This document shows positions 29,270-39,869 of a stretch of 62,925 nucleotides of DNA, one piece after another. Both the position numbers and the translations under genes were made by a program. Within the stretch, counting starts at the first letter, position 1; every line of letters starts with the position of its first letter. Origin of the DNA: Perkinsus marinus ATCC 50983 (Eukaryota; Perkinsozoa; Perkinsida; Perkinsidae); contig NW_003207677.1 of assembly GCF_000006405.1 (NCBI RefSeq), forward strand, positions 558,508 through 621,432, read 5' to 3'. The notes below the pieces were generated by a model, which saw only the letters and a list, made by a program, of their open reading frames with translations, had not been told where the DNA came from and ran no database searches.

Positions 29270-30850
29270 TCTCGACCTGAGAGCCCAGAAAAAGTAATGG
29301 CGACCACATTGGCGATATTGGACCTGGTCCCGGGCCCATTTGGCCTCTTCCTTGGTCTCAGCCTCCAGTAGTGGCATTTGACGCAATGTTGAATGGACTC
29401 CTAGCTCGACCAGTCGGAGGATCAAGTCGCCCCCACCACTCCATGTCGCGGTCAGTTCAGTGACCACTAAGGGAAGAAGGATGACCATGACCCGAGGGGC
29501 ACAGGCGTACCATAGGCGAATCGGCCCAGTCGGATCTCTGTATTGACCTTGGTGTCGAGCAGGACCCGTAGGTCTCTGGCCATGGCGGTCCACAGGTCCA
29601 CATTATCAGTGACGGTCTCTACCGAGAACAGGGCTTCTAGCAGCTCCAGACAGGGCAGGTGGTCCGGACCGTGGTAGAGGAAGGAGCTCAGCAGGCAACT
29701 TATGGTACAGTCTCGGAGGGGCTGGAGATAGAAAAATTGATGGATGCCCACGGGTTTCAAATAGGAGCTAAAATGACCGCGCGCCACGGAATTCCACAAG
29801 CCCTACATCATCAACACCATCGTCCCCTTGCTTGCTGATCCAATCAGTCATCAGTTCAGCAGTGTCCCTCATCAACGTCTCGTCCCCTCCCTTCGCTGGT
29901 CCCCTCATGCAGTGGTCCGCCAGTATAGGCGCAAAGCGTCGGCTCAGAAGGGAGGGCCTGGGCCAAGGCATTCCGAACCAGCGAGGGCCTCCAGTGTACT
30001 ACCGCCTAGGGTCCTCTCTTTGCTCCTCCATCGCATTTAGGAGGGCCACTGCTTTCAACCGGACCTTATCAGCCGCCCCAGAGGCCTCCAGAATCGCCGC
30101 TAAAGTGTCTGAAAAAGCTCATCTGAGTGAGCTTAGTATCAGCTCCCGACAATGTCCAATGTTGGAATATATTTCGCTGCTGAATCTTTGGAATTTTTCT
30201 CATTAATTGTAGAAGTTCACATGCAAGTTCAGGTGGGAGTGTATAAAAACAAAGAGAATTCTTCTCACATTCATTGTCCCCAAACATATGTAGTTGACCA
30301 TGTGCATATTTTCCCATACTTCTAATTTCACTTCCTTCAAGGTCCCTCCAAAAGGGTAATACTATTAGAACAAGTACCTCCCACTACAGAGTCCACCCGT
30401 CTCCATTTACCTTCCAAGGCCTTATCTCGATAGTGATAGCCGCTATTATCAATCTTCTGTCTCAGCGCGATGAGCCCTCGCTCTTCCTCGTCCTCAGTCC
30501 CCTGCATTCGCCCCAAATACGCCACTACCTCCTCCACTGAGGCCTCGTGGAGCTCAGCTGCGGTGAGTGGTCGGGCTGGATGGGCATCTTCCGGCGGGCC
30601 CTCCTCGCTCTCCAATTTCCGCTGTTGGGCCCTCAGCAGGCTGACCTCCTTCCGCTGCAACTCCAACAGGTACCGGCCCAGAGCGGGGCCTTCCAAACCA
30701 CGGTACGATATGGTCCCCGAGCCAGCCTTGGAAGCGGTCTCGAGAGCTGCCTAGACAATAAGTCCACCTAGGACAGATGGAAGGACCTACTTTGACCTTC
30801 GCCATCTCGTGGTGGAGCTCATCTAATTTAGATTGGTCGATCTCCACTTC
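29270..30850 (-). CDS. Uncharacterised helical-repeat (HEAT/ARM-like) protein, multi-exon
   Basis: Minus-strand pieces: QSKLDELHHEMAKVK (30.8 kb), LEGPALGRYLLELQRKEVSL and LLRAQQRKLESEEGPPEDA (30.6 kb, coiled coil), TAAELHEASVEEVVAYLGRM, then after an intron with a MITE-H, DTLAAILEASGAADKVRLKA and VALLNAMEEQRED (30.1 kb), RRFAPILADHCMRG and ETLMRDTAELMTDWISKQGD (29.9 kb), GIHQFFYLQPLRDC and PCLELLEALFSVETVTDN and DLRVLLDTKVNTEIRLGRFA (29.5-29.75 kb). The amphipathic helix pairs suggest HEAT or armadillo repeats, a scaffold fold. No specific family recognised. There is no in-frame ATG in the first piece, so an upstream exon is likely. The exons at 32.3-33.7 kb could belong to the same gene. 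Confidence 0.55.
29774..29792 (-). other. GC-rich word, copy 4
   Basis: Minus strand reads AATTCCGTGGCGCGCGGTCA, within a probable 39-bp intron that begins GTAGGGCTTG and ends TTTTAG. Confidence 0.7.
30157..30321 (+). mobile_element. MITE-H copy 12 (in intron)
   Basis: CAATGTTGGAATATATTTCG at the start, GTAGTTGACCATGTGCATAT near the end. Flanking octamers ACAATGTC and CTAATTTC match at 5 of 8. It lies between exons of the helical-repeat gene. Confidence 0.8.
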
Positions 30851-31019
30851 CGTAATGGTACAATGAAAACTCTAACTGAGAACCACAATGAACCCCATCC
30901 CGCTGTAAGAGCAAGCTCTGCTCCCCCCGATATCATCCCTAGCAATACTAGTATCACTACCCACACTACCAACTGAGTTGACGAGAAAAGCACACACACT
31001 TCCATTTGATAACACATGA

Positions 31020-32300
31020 AACTATTATTATCAGCTTGTGGAGTGGTCTCGAGGAAATCCCTGTGGAAGTCTCACTCATCGGCCTTCCCAGCATGAGACT
31101 CACGGCTGGGATCAGACCTAGACCTTCCCATGGCAACTCAGTACACTCTCTCTCCTAATGGACCGACCTGTTCCAGTTAACACACCATCATATCGGAGGA
31201 ATTCTCTCTTAGAAAGTCCCCGTTGAGAGGATCTTCCAACCTCAGGGGTTCAGAGTAGTTTATACAAACTCGGATCTCAGGCAGACGTTCATATCGATGC
31301 ACGCTATCACCACACTGAGTGCATGCGTGCTGTACCCACTGGAAGCAATAGGGTCAACTTTGAGGAGTCTATCACATCGGTCAATAGGCCCACCTCACTC
31401 TGAAAGCAACACTGTGCCCGAACACGCCTCCTATCCGACCAATACCATCTACGTGACTCTGAGCCAGAGTCCCTTATCGTCATTCACCCTCCCTCCCTTT
31501 GAAGCCGTATCGTATCCCGAGAATGCCGTTTCACGAATAAAGACTGCGCTTGGGCATAGCAGGTAATCCCCGGGTTATAGACACCCGCACGCCCATATAC
31601 CATCTCAGGGCTGCTCAGTGAGCAGCCTCAAATGAGCAGTGCTCACCTTACTCTTCTAAGCCTAATTCTGATCACATAGAACTCTTGTTTGCTCATTGGT
31701 CGCAGCAAGTACAAGGAAGACAGCTTCATCTCTTCCGAGTCCTCCTAGGACCCCCCGAGATTCTACCATAAAATCAAGGGGACCATCTCGACCACCTCCC
31801 ATTTCCGAGGGCAAACATATATTCCTGGAATACTGATGACTTCACGTAGGATGACGATGTGGATGTGAATTCCACGAGTACGGAAAACGCTAGTTTAGGA
31901 GCATATGGGGTGAACCTGAAATAGCAAACTCACCCCTACCTATCAAACCTATCCTCAACAACATTGCTCAAGTCCACAGAGGTCTCACGCCGGTCCAGCA
32001 CTCGACGATCTATAGAGGAGTCAGCGTCCGTTAACCACTGCGTGCGTGGAGTACTGTGGGCAGTGAAAGTCTTCCTTCAACATCGATAATATCCCTTCCA
32101 TCACTGTCCTTCCAACCACTGGGCATTGATCAACACATCTCGGAACTATACTGCATGAAAACAACAATCACTTCATGCGTTTACATTTGGCGAACAGATC
32201 CAACAGCGGTCTGACGTCGGACCGCTTCAAAAGCCCCTCCTGTAGGACCACCTCTGCCACCCTTAACTAAAGTGTACACCATAGGAATCCCAATGCAATA
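31020..32300. other. Region without a confident gene
   Basis: A plus-strand frame at 31297-31566 is open but not protein-like by eye. Minus-strand AVGMEGLSMLADSEDFQCDL (near 32,390) marks the edge of the next coding piece. Nothing else recognised. Confidence 0.35.
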
Positions 32301-33690
32301 TTTACTTCTCTATCTCCCTGAGGGTGTCTTCCAGACGTGGCAGAAAACGGTGCAGGTCGCATTGGAAATCCTCAGAGTCGGCCAGCATCGAGAGACCCTC
32401 CATCCCCACCGCCTAGTCACTTGAATGGTCAAGGTCACGGCCCCAGCAATGCCACATACTTGGGTGGAACAACCACACGGCCACCAGAAGACATTCCTTG
32501 TGCATGAGATGACCGAGTTAGCCGAGCCTCACCTTGAGGTCATGCGTGCACTCCTTGTACGCGAGGTAGCGGAGTATGCCAGAGATGAGGCCATTGTCTC
32601 GCATACTTTCCAACACCGCCTTAGCGCTCAGCTTCTCACTATGCTTCATAATACAGCGAAAATAGTGGATAACAAGAGCCTCCTGTAACCAACACCAGTG
32701 TGGGAAATCATGCACATGACCAACTGCATGTGTTGGTGACAATTCGAAAATTGTGAGAGGAAATTCGGAAAAATTGTTATTGGTTTCTGCAAACCTTTAC
32801 CCGAATTTGTATGTAAACTCCTATGGGTGAGGAAACACCCGAGCTCAGTTGAGGAAAGCGAACATATATTCCAATACTGACCAACACCAGGGTAACCTCA
32901 ACCGACTCTGCCCTACTACCTGCCGTCTAATATGCTTGACTTCGAGGTCTCGCTCGCCCACTTGGTCCAACACTGTCTAAACCACATCCACTGACCGAGA
33001 CCAGTTCCGAAGAGACTCACAGTGCAATGACCTATGAGGAGGGGCAGGTCCACCAACTGCAGTGCTTCCACGTGGACAAGACACTTCCACAACAGCAACC
33101 CCACACTCTCCTCAAACGTGTTCTAACACACTACAGTTTCTGTGACCATCACAACAGTAGTCCCACCACTTTATTCACCAAAGACTGTGACAGAGCCTGA
33201 GGATCGACCACACGGTGACCATCAAGACCACCTCTCCCTTTCGCAGTGTCCATTACAGCGTCTTCAAGGCGATGCGAGTTGGCGTATTGCCAGACCTAAA
33301 TCGATCGATGCCAGCCACCCACACTAGTCCAGCACTTTATAGTCGTTCAGCATCCGTAAGCTGAGGTTAACTTTATTCTCCTCCATCAGAAGCCTGCATC
33401 ATCAGTTCGCTATTATCAAACCCAGAATCCTCCTCAATCACCTGACCGCATCTTCTTCTGTGTCTTGATCCCACAGTGTACCACCATCATCCAGCCGACC
33501 CAACACCTACAGACCCTCTCGGAGGTGTCACCATCCCTTGTGTCACCACCTTGGCCCTCCCCTTCCCTCGCGAAGCACTAGCCTCCAACATCGCCAACCG
33601 CGCCAATTGTTCCATCGTGTCTGTCAAGTCGATCCACCGCCTCGACAACACGGGACACCTACCACTAAGCACTGCCGCCACAGCAACACT
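32300..33690 (-). CDS. Uncharacterised helical-repeat protein, multi-exon
   Basis: Minus-strand pieces: RRWIDLTDTMEQLARLAMLE (33.6 kb), LMEENKVNLSLRMLNDYKVL (33.35 kb), ESVGLLLWKCLVHVEALQLV (33.07 kb), TVLDQVGERDLEVKHIRRQ (32.96 kb; donor CAG/GTAGTAG), then EALVIHYFRCIMKHSEKLSA and KAVLESMRDNGLISGILRYL (32.6 kb), and MEGLSMLADSEDFQCDLHRF LPRLEDTLREIEK (32.35 kb). Repeated amphipathic helices again suggest HEAT/ARM repeats. The same direction and style as the 29.3-30.8 kb exons leave open a single large gene. Function unknown. Confidence 0.5.
32696..32879 (-). mobile_element. MITE-H copy 13, with perfect 8-bp target duplication
   Basis: CAGTGTGGGAAATCATGCAC at the start, ATATATTCCAATACTG at the end, 184 bp. 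It is flanked on both sides by ACCAACAC. Removing it and one octamer leaves an ordinary 45-bp intron running from GTAGTAGGGC to GGTTACAG on the minus strand. Confidence 0.92.
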
Positions 33691-33859
33691 CCCAAGAGAC
33701 TACATAGCAATTTCTTTCACACACTCATGAGCAATTTTAGTCCTCTCTCGATTCGACTCGGACTTCAGATCTTCTGCCACACTCTTCGCATCTACCCCAC
33801 TACTATACTAAGGTACTGTCGCTGTATCATGTACCTCGACCTCTTACATACTTAGAGGC

Positions 33860-34377
33860 GCTAAGTCGTGCGGTGCCCTTCCCTGACATTTCTACTGTTA
33901 CCAGATACTACACTACTTTCACAAACTCCTACACGGCACATTCTGACGCTATAGAAACTAAGACCTTCAACTCGTAGAGGTAACACACAAATGCCCATAA
34001 AATTTGAACTACAAATGAGAACCTAGCCGTTCCCAACGAGCCTCCGACAAATCATATCCAATCCTTCTCAATCTAATACAGTGACTTTAACACAAGACAA
34101 CTTGGACTTCTGAAATTGGTGTCTCTGAGGTGTATGTGGTGACAACTCCAGCAGTCTGAACCGTCGATGATGACTACTGTCCTCCAACCCACGATGCTTA
34201 AACATTCAATACCACCCTACATACTTCAAAGATAGTAGTAGCAGATGGAAACGACAAAAGCAATAATACTACCAGTACTACAACTAACAGCAGCGCGTAT
34301 TTCTACGACTCGAGTACTACTTATAGTTATTCTCGGCACTACGTATAGCCAACCCGATCAAAACATCTAAGGGAAAG
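33860..34377. other. Intergenic stretch 3' of HSP90
   Basis: Follows the stop codon of HSP90 on the minus strand. Probably its 3' untranslated region and flank; no element recognised. Confidence 0.45.
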
Positions 34378-36656
34378 TTAGTCGACCTCCTCCATCTTAG
34401 ACGCCTCATCAGCAGCCTGGGCATCAACCTCCTCGAGAGGGGGAAGATCCTCATCATCAGACTCGGCCTCCTCGTCATCCTCATCAATCGAAAGACCAAG
34501 CTTGATCATACGATGGATGCGACTGGCGAACTGAGTGGGATCATCAAGGCTGAAGCCAGAGGTAAGAAGAGAAGTATCAAACAGCAACCAGATGAGATCC
34601 TTCACGGTCTTGTCGGACTTATCGGCAGCAGCCTTCTTCTTCAGCTCGACCATGATGGCGTTCTTGGGGTTGACCTCCATAGTCTTCTTCGACACCATGT
34701 AGCTAGTCATAGAGCTATCCCGAAGGGCCTGAGCCTTCATGATACGCTCCATATTGGCGGTCCAGCCGTACTCGGAGGTGGTCAACACGCAAGGAGACTC
34801 CGACACACGCTGAGAGACGATGACCTTCTCAACCTTGTCGCCCAAGACCTCCTTAACGAGCTTGCAGAGAGGCTCGAAGTCAGCCTTCTCCTCTTCGAAA
34901 GCCTTCTTCTCCTCGTCAGACTCATTGAGATCGAGATCACCCTCCTTAGTGATGGACTTCAGCTTGTGACCGTTGAACTCACGGAGCTGCTGCACGGCGT
35001 ACTCATCAATAGGATCAACCAAATAGAGGACCTCATAACCCTTCTTGCGAAGAGTCTCGATAAAGGGACTTGAGGACACGGCAGCGATACTCTCACCAGT
35101 GATGTAATAGATATCCTTCTGACCCTCCTTCATGCGGTCAACATACTCCTGGAAGGACACCATATCCTCACCAGACTTGGAAGACTTGAACCTCAGCAAC
35201 TCGGCGATCTTCTCACGGTTAGTGCTGTCCTCGTGGATGCCCAACTTGATGTTCTTGGAGAACTGCTCGTAGAAGATCTTGTAATCATCAGGCTTCTCGG
35301 TGGCCATCTCCTCGAACAACTGCAAACACTTCTTCACCAAGTTCTTCTTGATGACACGAAGGATCTTGTTCTGCTGAAGGGTCTCACGGGAGATGTTCAA
35401 AGGAAGATCCTCGGAGTCGACAACACCCTTGATGAAGGACAACCAGTCGGGCATGAGCTCCTCACAGTCATCAGTGATGAAGACACGGCGGACGTACAAC
35501 TTAATATTGTTGCGCTTCTTGGTGTTCTCGAACAAGTCGAAGGGGGCACGACGTGGCACAAACAGGAGAGCCTTGAACTCGAGCTGACCCTCAACAGCGA
35601 AGTGCTTGACAGCCAGATGATCCTCCCAATCGTTAGTAAGAGACTTGTAGAAGGAAGCATACTCCTCGTTGGTCACATCCTCAGGCTTGCGCATCCAGAT
35701 CGGCTTGGTCTTGTTTAATTGCTCCCAATCGTGAGTGACCTCCTTGACCTTCTTGGTCTTCTTCTTCTTATCACCCTCCTCCTCGCCTTCCTTCTTCTCC
35801 TCATCGTCCTCGACCTCCTCAATCTTGGGCTCCTCCGACTCGTCCTTCTTCTCGTCATCCTTCTTCTCCTTATCCTCCTCCTCGTCTTCGGAGTCGGTCA
35901 CCTCCTTCTCAGTAGATTTCTCGACGTAGAGCTCAATGGGGAAGCCAATGAACTGAGAGTGCTTCTTGACCAAATCCTTCAGACGACGCTCCTCAAGGAA
36001 CTCGGTCTGATCCTCCTTGAGATAAAGGATGACCTTAGTACCACGCTTGATGTGACCATCAGCAAACTCGGTATCCTTGGTGACACTGAAGGAACCGCCA
36101 GCGGCAGATTCCCAGATGTACTGATCGTCATCGTTGGACTTCGAGACAACACGGACCTTGTCAGCAACGAGGTAGGCGGAGTAGAAACCAACACCGAACT
36201 GGCCGATCATAGAGATGTCACCACCGGCCTGAATGGCCTCCATGAAGGCCTTGGTACCAGACTTGGCGATGGTTCCCAAGTTGTTGATCATCTCAGTCTT
36301 AGTGAGACCAATTCCTGTATCCTCAACAGTGAGAGTTCCGTTGGTCTTATCGGGGATGATCTTAATTTTGAACTCGGGCTCCTAAAGAAAACAAACATGA
36401 CAAATGCAACAAAAAGGACCCTTTCACTTACATTCTCGATCTTCTCGGGATCAGTGATGGACTCGAATCGAATCTTGTCCAATGCATCGGAGGCATTGGA
36501 GATGAGCTCACGAAGGAAGACCTCCTTGTTGCCTGACCAAGAAACGATCCAAGACAGAATCGACCCAACGATGAACAACTTACTGTAGAAGGTGTTGATG
36601 ATAAGACTCATCAACTGCTGAATATCAGCGTTGAATGCAAAGGTTTCTGTGGACAT
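34378..36656 (-). CDS. HSP90: Cytosolic heat-shock protein HSP90, 3 exons
   Basis: Exons 36584-36656, 36432-36532 and 34378-36381 join in phase across introns of 51 and 50 bp and encode 725 residues, normal for cytosolic HSP90. The N-terminal ATPase domain has [20 protein letters not shown], the catalytic-Glu helix [30 protein letters not shown] and the lid segment [21 protein letters not shown] charged linker ([19 protein letters not shown]) leads to the middle domain ([39 protein letters not shown]) and the C-terminal dimerisation domain. It ends MEEVD, the TPR-cochaperone dock of cytosolic forms; there is no signal peptide or KDEL. The gene is divergent from the 37.1-kb gene across about 420 bp. 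I did not find a clear heat-shock element in that spacer. Confidence 0.97.
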
Positions 36657-37075
36657 CGTAGTAGTAGGCTGCCAGTAGAGGGGCAATACAGAGCACTGAA
36701 ATTAAAATGGATAGTAAGAGAACCGACCAGGCGAATTCGCTGTAGGCTTGTGCAACTCATCACGGGCGAGCGAGATCACACCATTCTTCTCTGTCGGGAG
36801 CTCAAGATATGAGTCGGTTCGATATTGCGCTGTACACGCTGACGGTTTCATTCGGTATCTTCGCGTATCCTTGCGAGTGAGGCTTCTGAGCGCACAGTGA
36901 AGGTTTTGTAGATCTCCAGCTAAGCGAGACCCCTTTCGAGTTTCCGCTACAACTTCCCGCCTTGGGCTCAAGCCCCAGCAACGTGTGGCGTTTATGGCCC
37001 TTACAAGTGGTCGCCGATGCGTATTTGTTCAAGTTCTCGTTCGGGTTGAATCCGACCCGATCTTCTGATGCAAAA
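36657..37075. promoter_or_regulatory. Divergent promoter region of HSP90 and the 37.1-kb gene
   Basis: About 420 bp separate the two start codons, so both promoters must lie here or overlap. No TATA box or tandem nGAAn heat-shock element was evident by eye. Confidence 0.4.
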
Positions 37076-38517
37076 ATGGTTAATTGGGTTTGGCAAGGAT
37101 CCTTCTCACGCTTATCAGCTCTAATGGCAGAGTTTCCCACCAACGCTGCGCCTTTACCAGATCTATCAGACCTTTGGGGAGCCTCGTCCGGCAGTCACGA
37201 GCCAGTAGGGGCGCCGCACTCAGGTGGGGAAGCGGACGAGCCGAGACCGGCCCCTCTCGGAAGTCTGGACTCGATATTCGCGGGGAAGGGGTCAACGACC
37301 CGTGATGGTCCAGAGGCGGTGGGTCTCCCCCAGGAAAATCCTACACCGGTAGTTGCCCCACCAGAGGCTACCGTCGCGGTACCAGCTGAGCCCGTGCCGA
37401 ACAAGCATGATGGTCTTGGAGCTCGAGAATCAGTAGTGGCGACTCTGGTGCCGCCGTCCCAGGATTATGGTCCGATGGTAGAAAAGAGACCACTAGTGGT
37501 GGTCCAACCACCGGTTGGGGAAGGTGATACGGTGAACGAAGCACTGCCGGCAGAGGACCATGGTCTGGTGGTTCGGCAATCAGTAGTAACTGCCGAGGCG
37601 GGGCCGGCTGAGGACGGTGACCGAAGGGTGGTCGGGGCCACTGCGGGGAAGAAAGGTCCAGTGCCAGTGGCCGAAACCGTTGTGGCAGAGGATGTAGGTC
37701 CGGTCACAAGGGGCAGATCAGCAACAGTAGGCCACTCCGCGATGCCCAAGATCGACGCCACGGGCCCCCGGCAAGAGAAACCCTCATACGGTGCGAATGA
37801 ATCGCTCACCTCCCGTTCGCTGATTGTATCTTCTGGCCCATTCGAGGCCGGAAGCAGTTGTACCAGTATTTCCAAGTACGACCGTGTCCCAAGACTTCAT
37901 GGGGCCACACATAGGACCATAGGAGGTCCAGAGGAGGAGTCTTGGGGGGCCATGGACATTTCTATGTGCAATATCGTCAAACACAAGGTGGTGGTCAGCT
38001 ACGGTCAGCTCTGGTAGATCTGGCCTCTCAGACCCAGCGGACCTACTTTTCCAGCGGCGCCGTTCCTCATAGGCACCAACATCTGATTCGGAAGGTGGTC
38101 CTCTAGGTTTGGTCAACAATTTTGCAACCTACTTTTTTCAGGAGCATCGAGACGCGGCACGGCGGATCATGCGGGCGTACAAGTCGGAATCAACAAGGTG
38201 GAAATTCGTCATGGTAAACTTGTCATAGAAGTTGCCCAGGTCTCGATATGACGACGCTCAATCAAGTGCCAGGTGGAGCCATGCAGGGGAGCGGGAAGGT
38301 GATGGTGGTAGGAGCCATTCAAGGACACCATGGTTCTTCAGGTCTACTGGCCGAGCGAGCTCGTCTCCGATCGAGAGTTTCAGAGCTCACCAGGAGTGGC
38401 GATCAGCTGAGGACAGCTTTGAAGAGATCCGTCGAGTTGCTGTGGCTGAAGGATGCTGAGATCAAGTCCTTGCGGGCGGTCCTGGACGGTAATGTGCCCC
38501 CCTACCCAGAGGCCTAG
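37076..38517 (+). CDS. Uncharacterised low-complexity protein with C-terminal coiled coil
   Basis: The first exon, from ATG 37076 (MVNWVWQGSFSRLSALMAEF), is open for 313 codons. It is rich in Val, Pro, Ala, Glu and Gly, with loosely repeated units such as LPAEDHGLVVRQSVV, GPAEDGDRRVVG and VVAEDVGPVTRG, so largely disordered. A second piece at 38,248-38,517 reads GLLAERARLRSRVSELTRSG and QLRTALKRSVELLWLKDAEI then a stop; this is a coiled coil and probably the last exon of the same gene. Exons between are not resolved. No family recognised. GC content here is higher than in the neighbouring repeat-rich DNA. Confidence 0.5.
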
Positions 38518-38519
38518 AG

Positions 38520-39700
38520 ATGTCATGAGCCCCATGTCGGGCATTGTGCTGTCCTTAGTCTCAGTGGCCTTGCGTTGTTACAATAGTAAACTATAATATT
38601 CTTAGCACTTGGTTGCGGCGGCGCCTCGAGCACACCATATGTCGCCTTCTAAGGCTTCCCCCGAATGGACCGTGAATGGGGAAGGTGGCGTTGAGGGCTG
38701 AGTCCCTGGTCCAGGAAAATATGAGAGTGGAACAAGCAAGGACCCTAGCAAGATTCCATGTGGTCCCGGTCTGGAATAGCAACTCTTCTTGGCCATGTTC
38801 TGCTGGAACTGCTTCCGTCAAGAAGCGAAAAAGTGGTATCAATAGGCTCAGTCGCCCACACTGATGTGGTCTTAGAGACCGGATCATCCTCGTGCGACCT
38901 TTTCAGTCACGACCATACTTCTAAACTAACTTTAGTTTAGCATATGTGGAATTCAGAGCATTCCAAGGCTGTTTGATATCACAATGCAGCTCCTTGGAGA
39001 CAGCGTTGTGTAAGTCACGGTCGCAGTGCCATGATCCGGGTTCGATCCCCGGCCACCGCATCTCTGGTCAGATATAAGGTCGATGGACCCTCTCAGACTC
39101 GCCTCGCTTTACTACTGCGAGGCCTACGAGTTCAGAGTTAGAGAGCTCGGAGCGTATTTTCTTGGAGAAGTCGATTTCCCGAGAGCTTGGACCGAGTCCC
39201 CTACTCCGAATTCAAGGGGCAACGAGCCTATTTCTAGTAGGGTTTCCTACTCGAATCCTTAGGAGTGTCCTACTCCACTGCGAAGGTTATCTGCCGCGGT
39301 CATGCTCTACTAAGGAATGATCTCGGTGGTCCAGCATAGATGATAGCGACAATAATGACATGTGAATAGTACACTCATGCAATTTCGAATGATACACGTG
39401 CTCAGCGTTGACTTGTCAATATCATACCATCAACAGGATCAATACAGGGACTTCGATCGAGTACAGTGAACCTAGGCTCACCAGTGTGGTGCAGGAGGCT
39501 CCCTCACTGTAGACCAACCACAATGGCCCGAGTTACGACGTGTTAGTTGTACATCAGTGGTATAGTTCGAACTAGTTCAATGACTACAGCTGACCTAGCA
39601 GAAGGGGGCCGCGGGTGGTCCGGTCAGCCAGGTTGCGATGACAAGGCAGTAGTGTTACTCATGCTACGATATTTGTGAGTGAATACTGCAGTTTGAAAGG
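38520..39700. other. Intergenic stretch
   Basis: No convincing exon. It contains the tRNA-like sequence at 38,985-39,060 and the 5' flank of the WD40 gene. Confidence 0.4.
38985..39060 (+). tRNA. tRNA-like sequence, probably a decayed tRNA or SINE head
   Basis: A T-arm is intact: CCGGG-TTCGATC-CCCGG (39036-39052) followed by CCACCGCA. It also matches a Pol III B box (GGTTCGATCCC). A D-arm-like CAGCTCCTTGG (38987-38997) fits a loose A box. The 5' strand that should pair with CCACCGC is absent and no anticodon arm folds well, so a working tRNA is unlikely. Confidence 0.3.
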
Positions 39701-39853
39701 CGGTGTGGGGGAATATGCATATGATCGACTACATGTGTCGGTGACTATATGGAAGTTCTGGGAAATTATTGTTGGTTTCTGAGCACTTCTACCCTAATTC
39801 GTATATAAACTGCCAAGTTCAGCCGAGGAAAGCCACCATATATTCCCATACTG
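39701..39853 (-). mobile_element. MITE-H copy 14, 16 bp before a splice acceptor
   Basis: CGGTGTGGGGGAATATGCAT at the start, ATATATTCCCATACTG at the end. Flanking octamers TTGAAAGG and TTGATAAG match at 6 of 8. The acceptor GGGGGTCAG of the WD40 gene follows. Confidence 0.85.
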
Positions 39854-39869
39854 TTGATAAGGGGGTCAG

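Noticed and set aside
32696-32939. MITE-H copy 13 as creator of a new intron
   Set aside because: Donor, acceptor and 45 bp of typical intron remain once the element and one octamer are set aside, so it landed in an existing intron.
35719-36588. Long Leu/Val-rich open frame on the plus strand opposite HSP90 (also 34513-35073 and 35233-35718)
   Set aside because: These are antisense shadows of the HSP90 codons; their leucine runs mirror the acidic and lysine-rich stretches of HSP90, and HSP90 has clear motifs and introns.
37076-38517. Retroelement gag-like protein
   Set aside because: No zinc knuckle, protease, reverse transcriptase or integrase motif and no terminal repeats were seen nearby; composition alone is not evidence.
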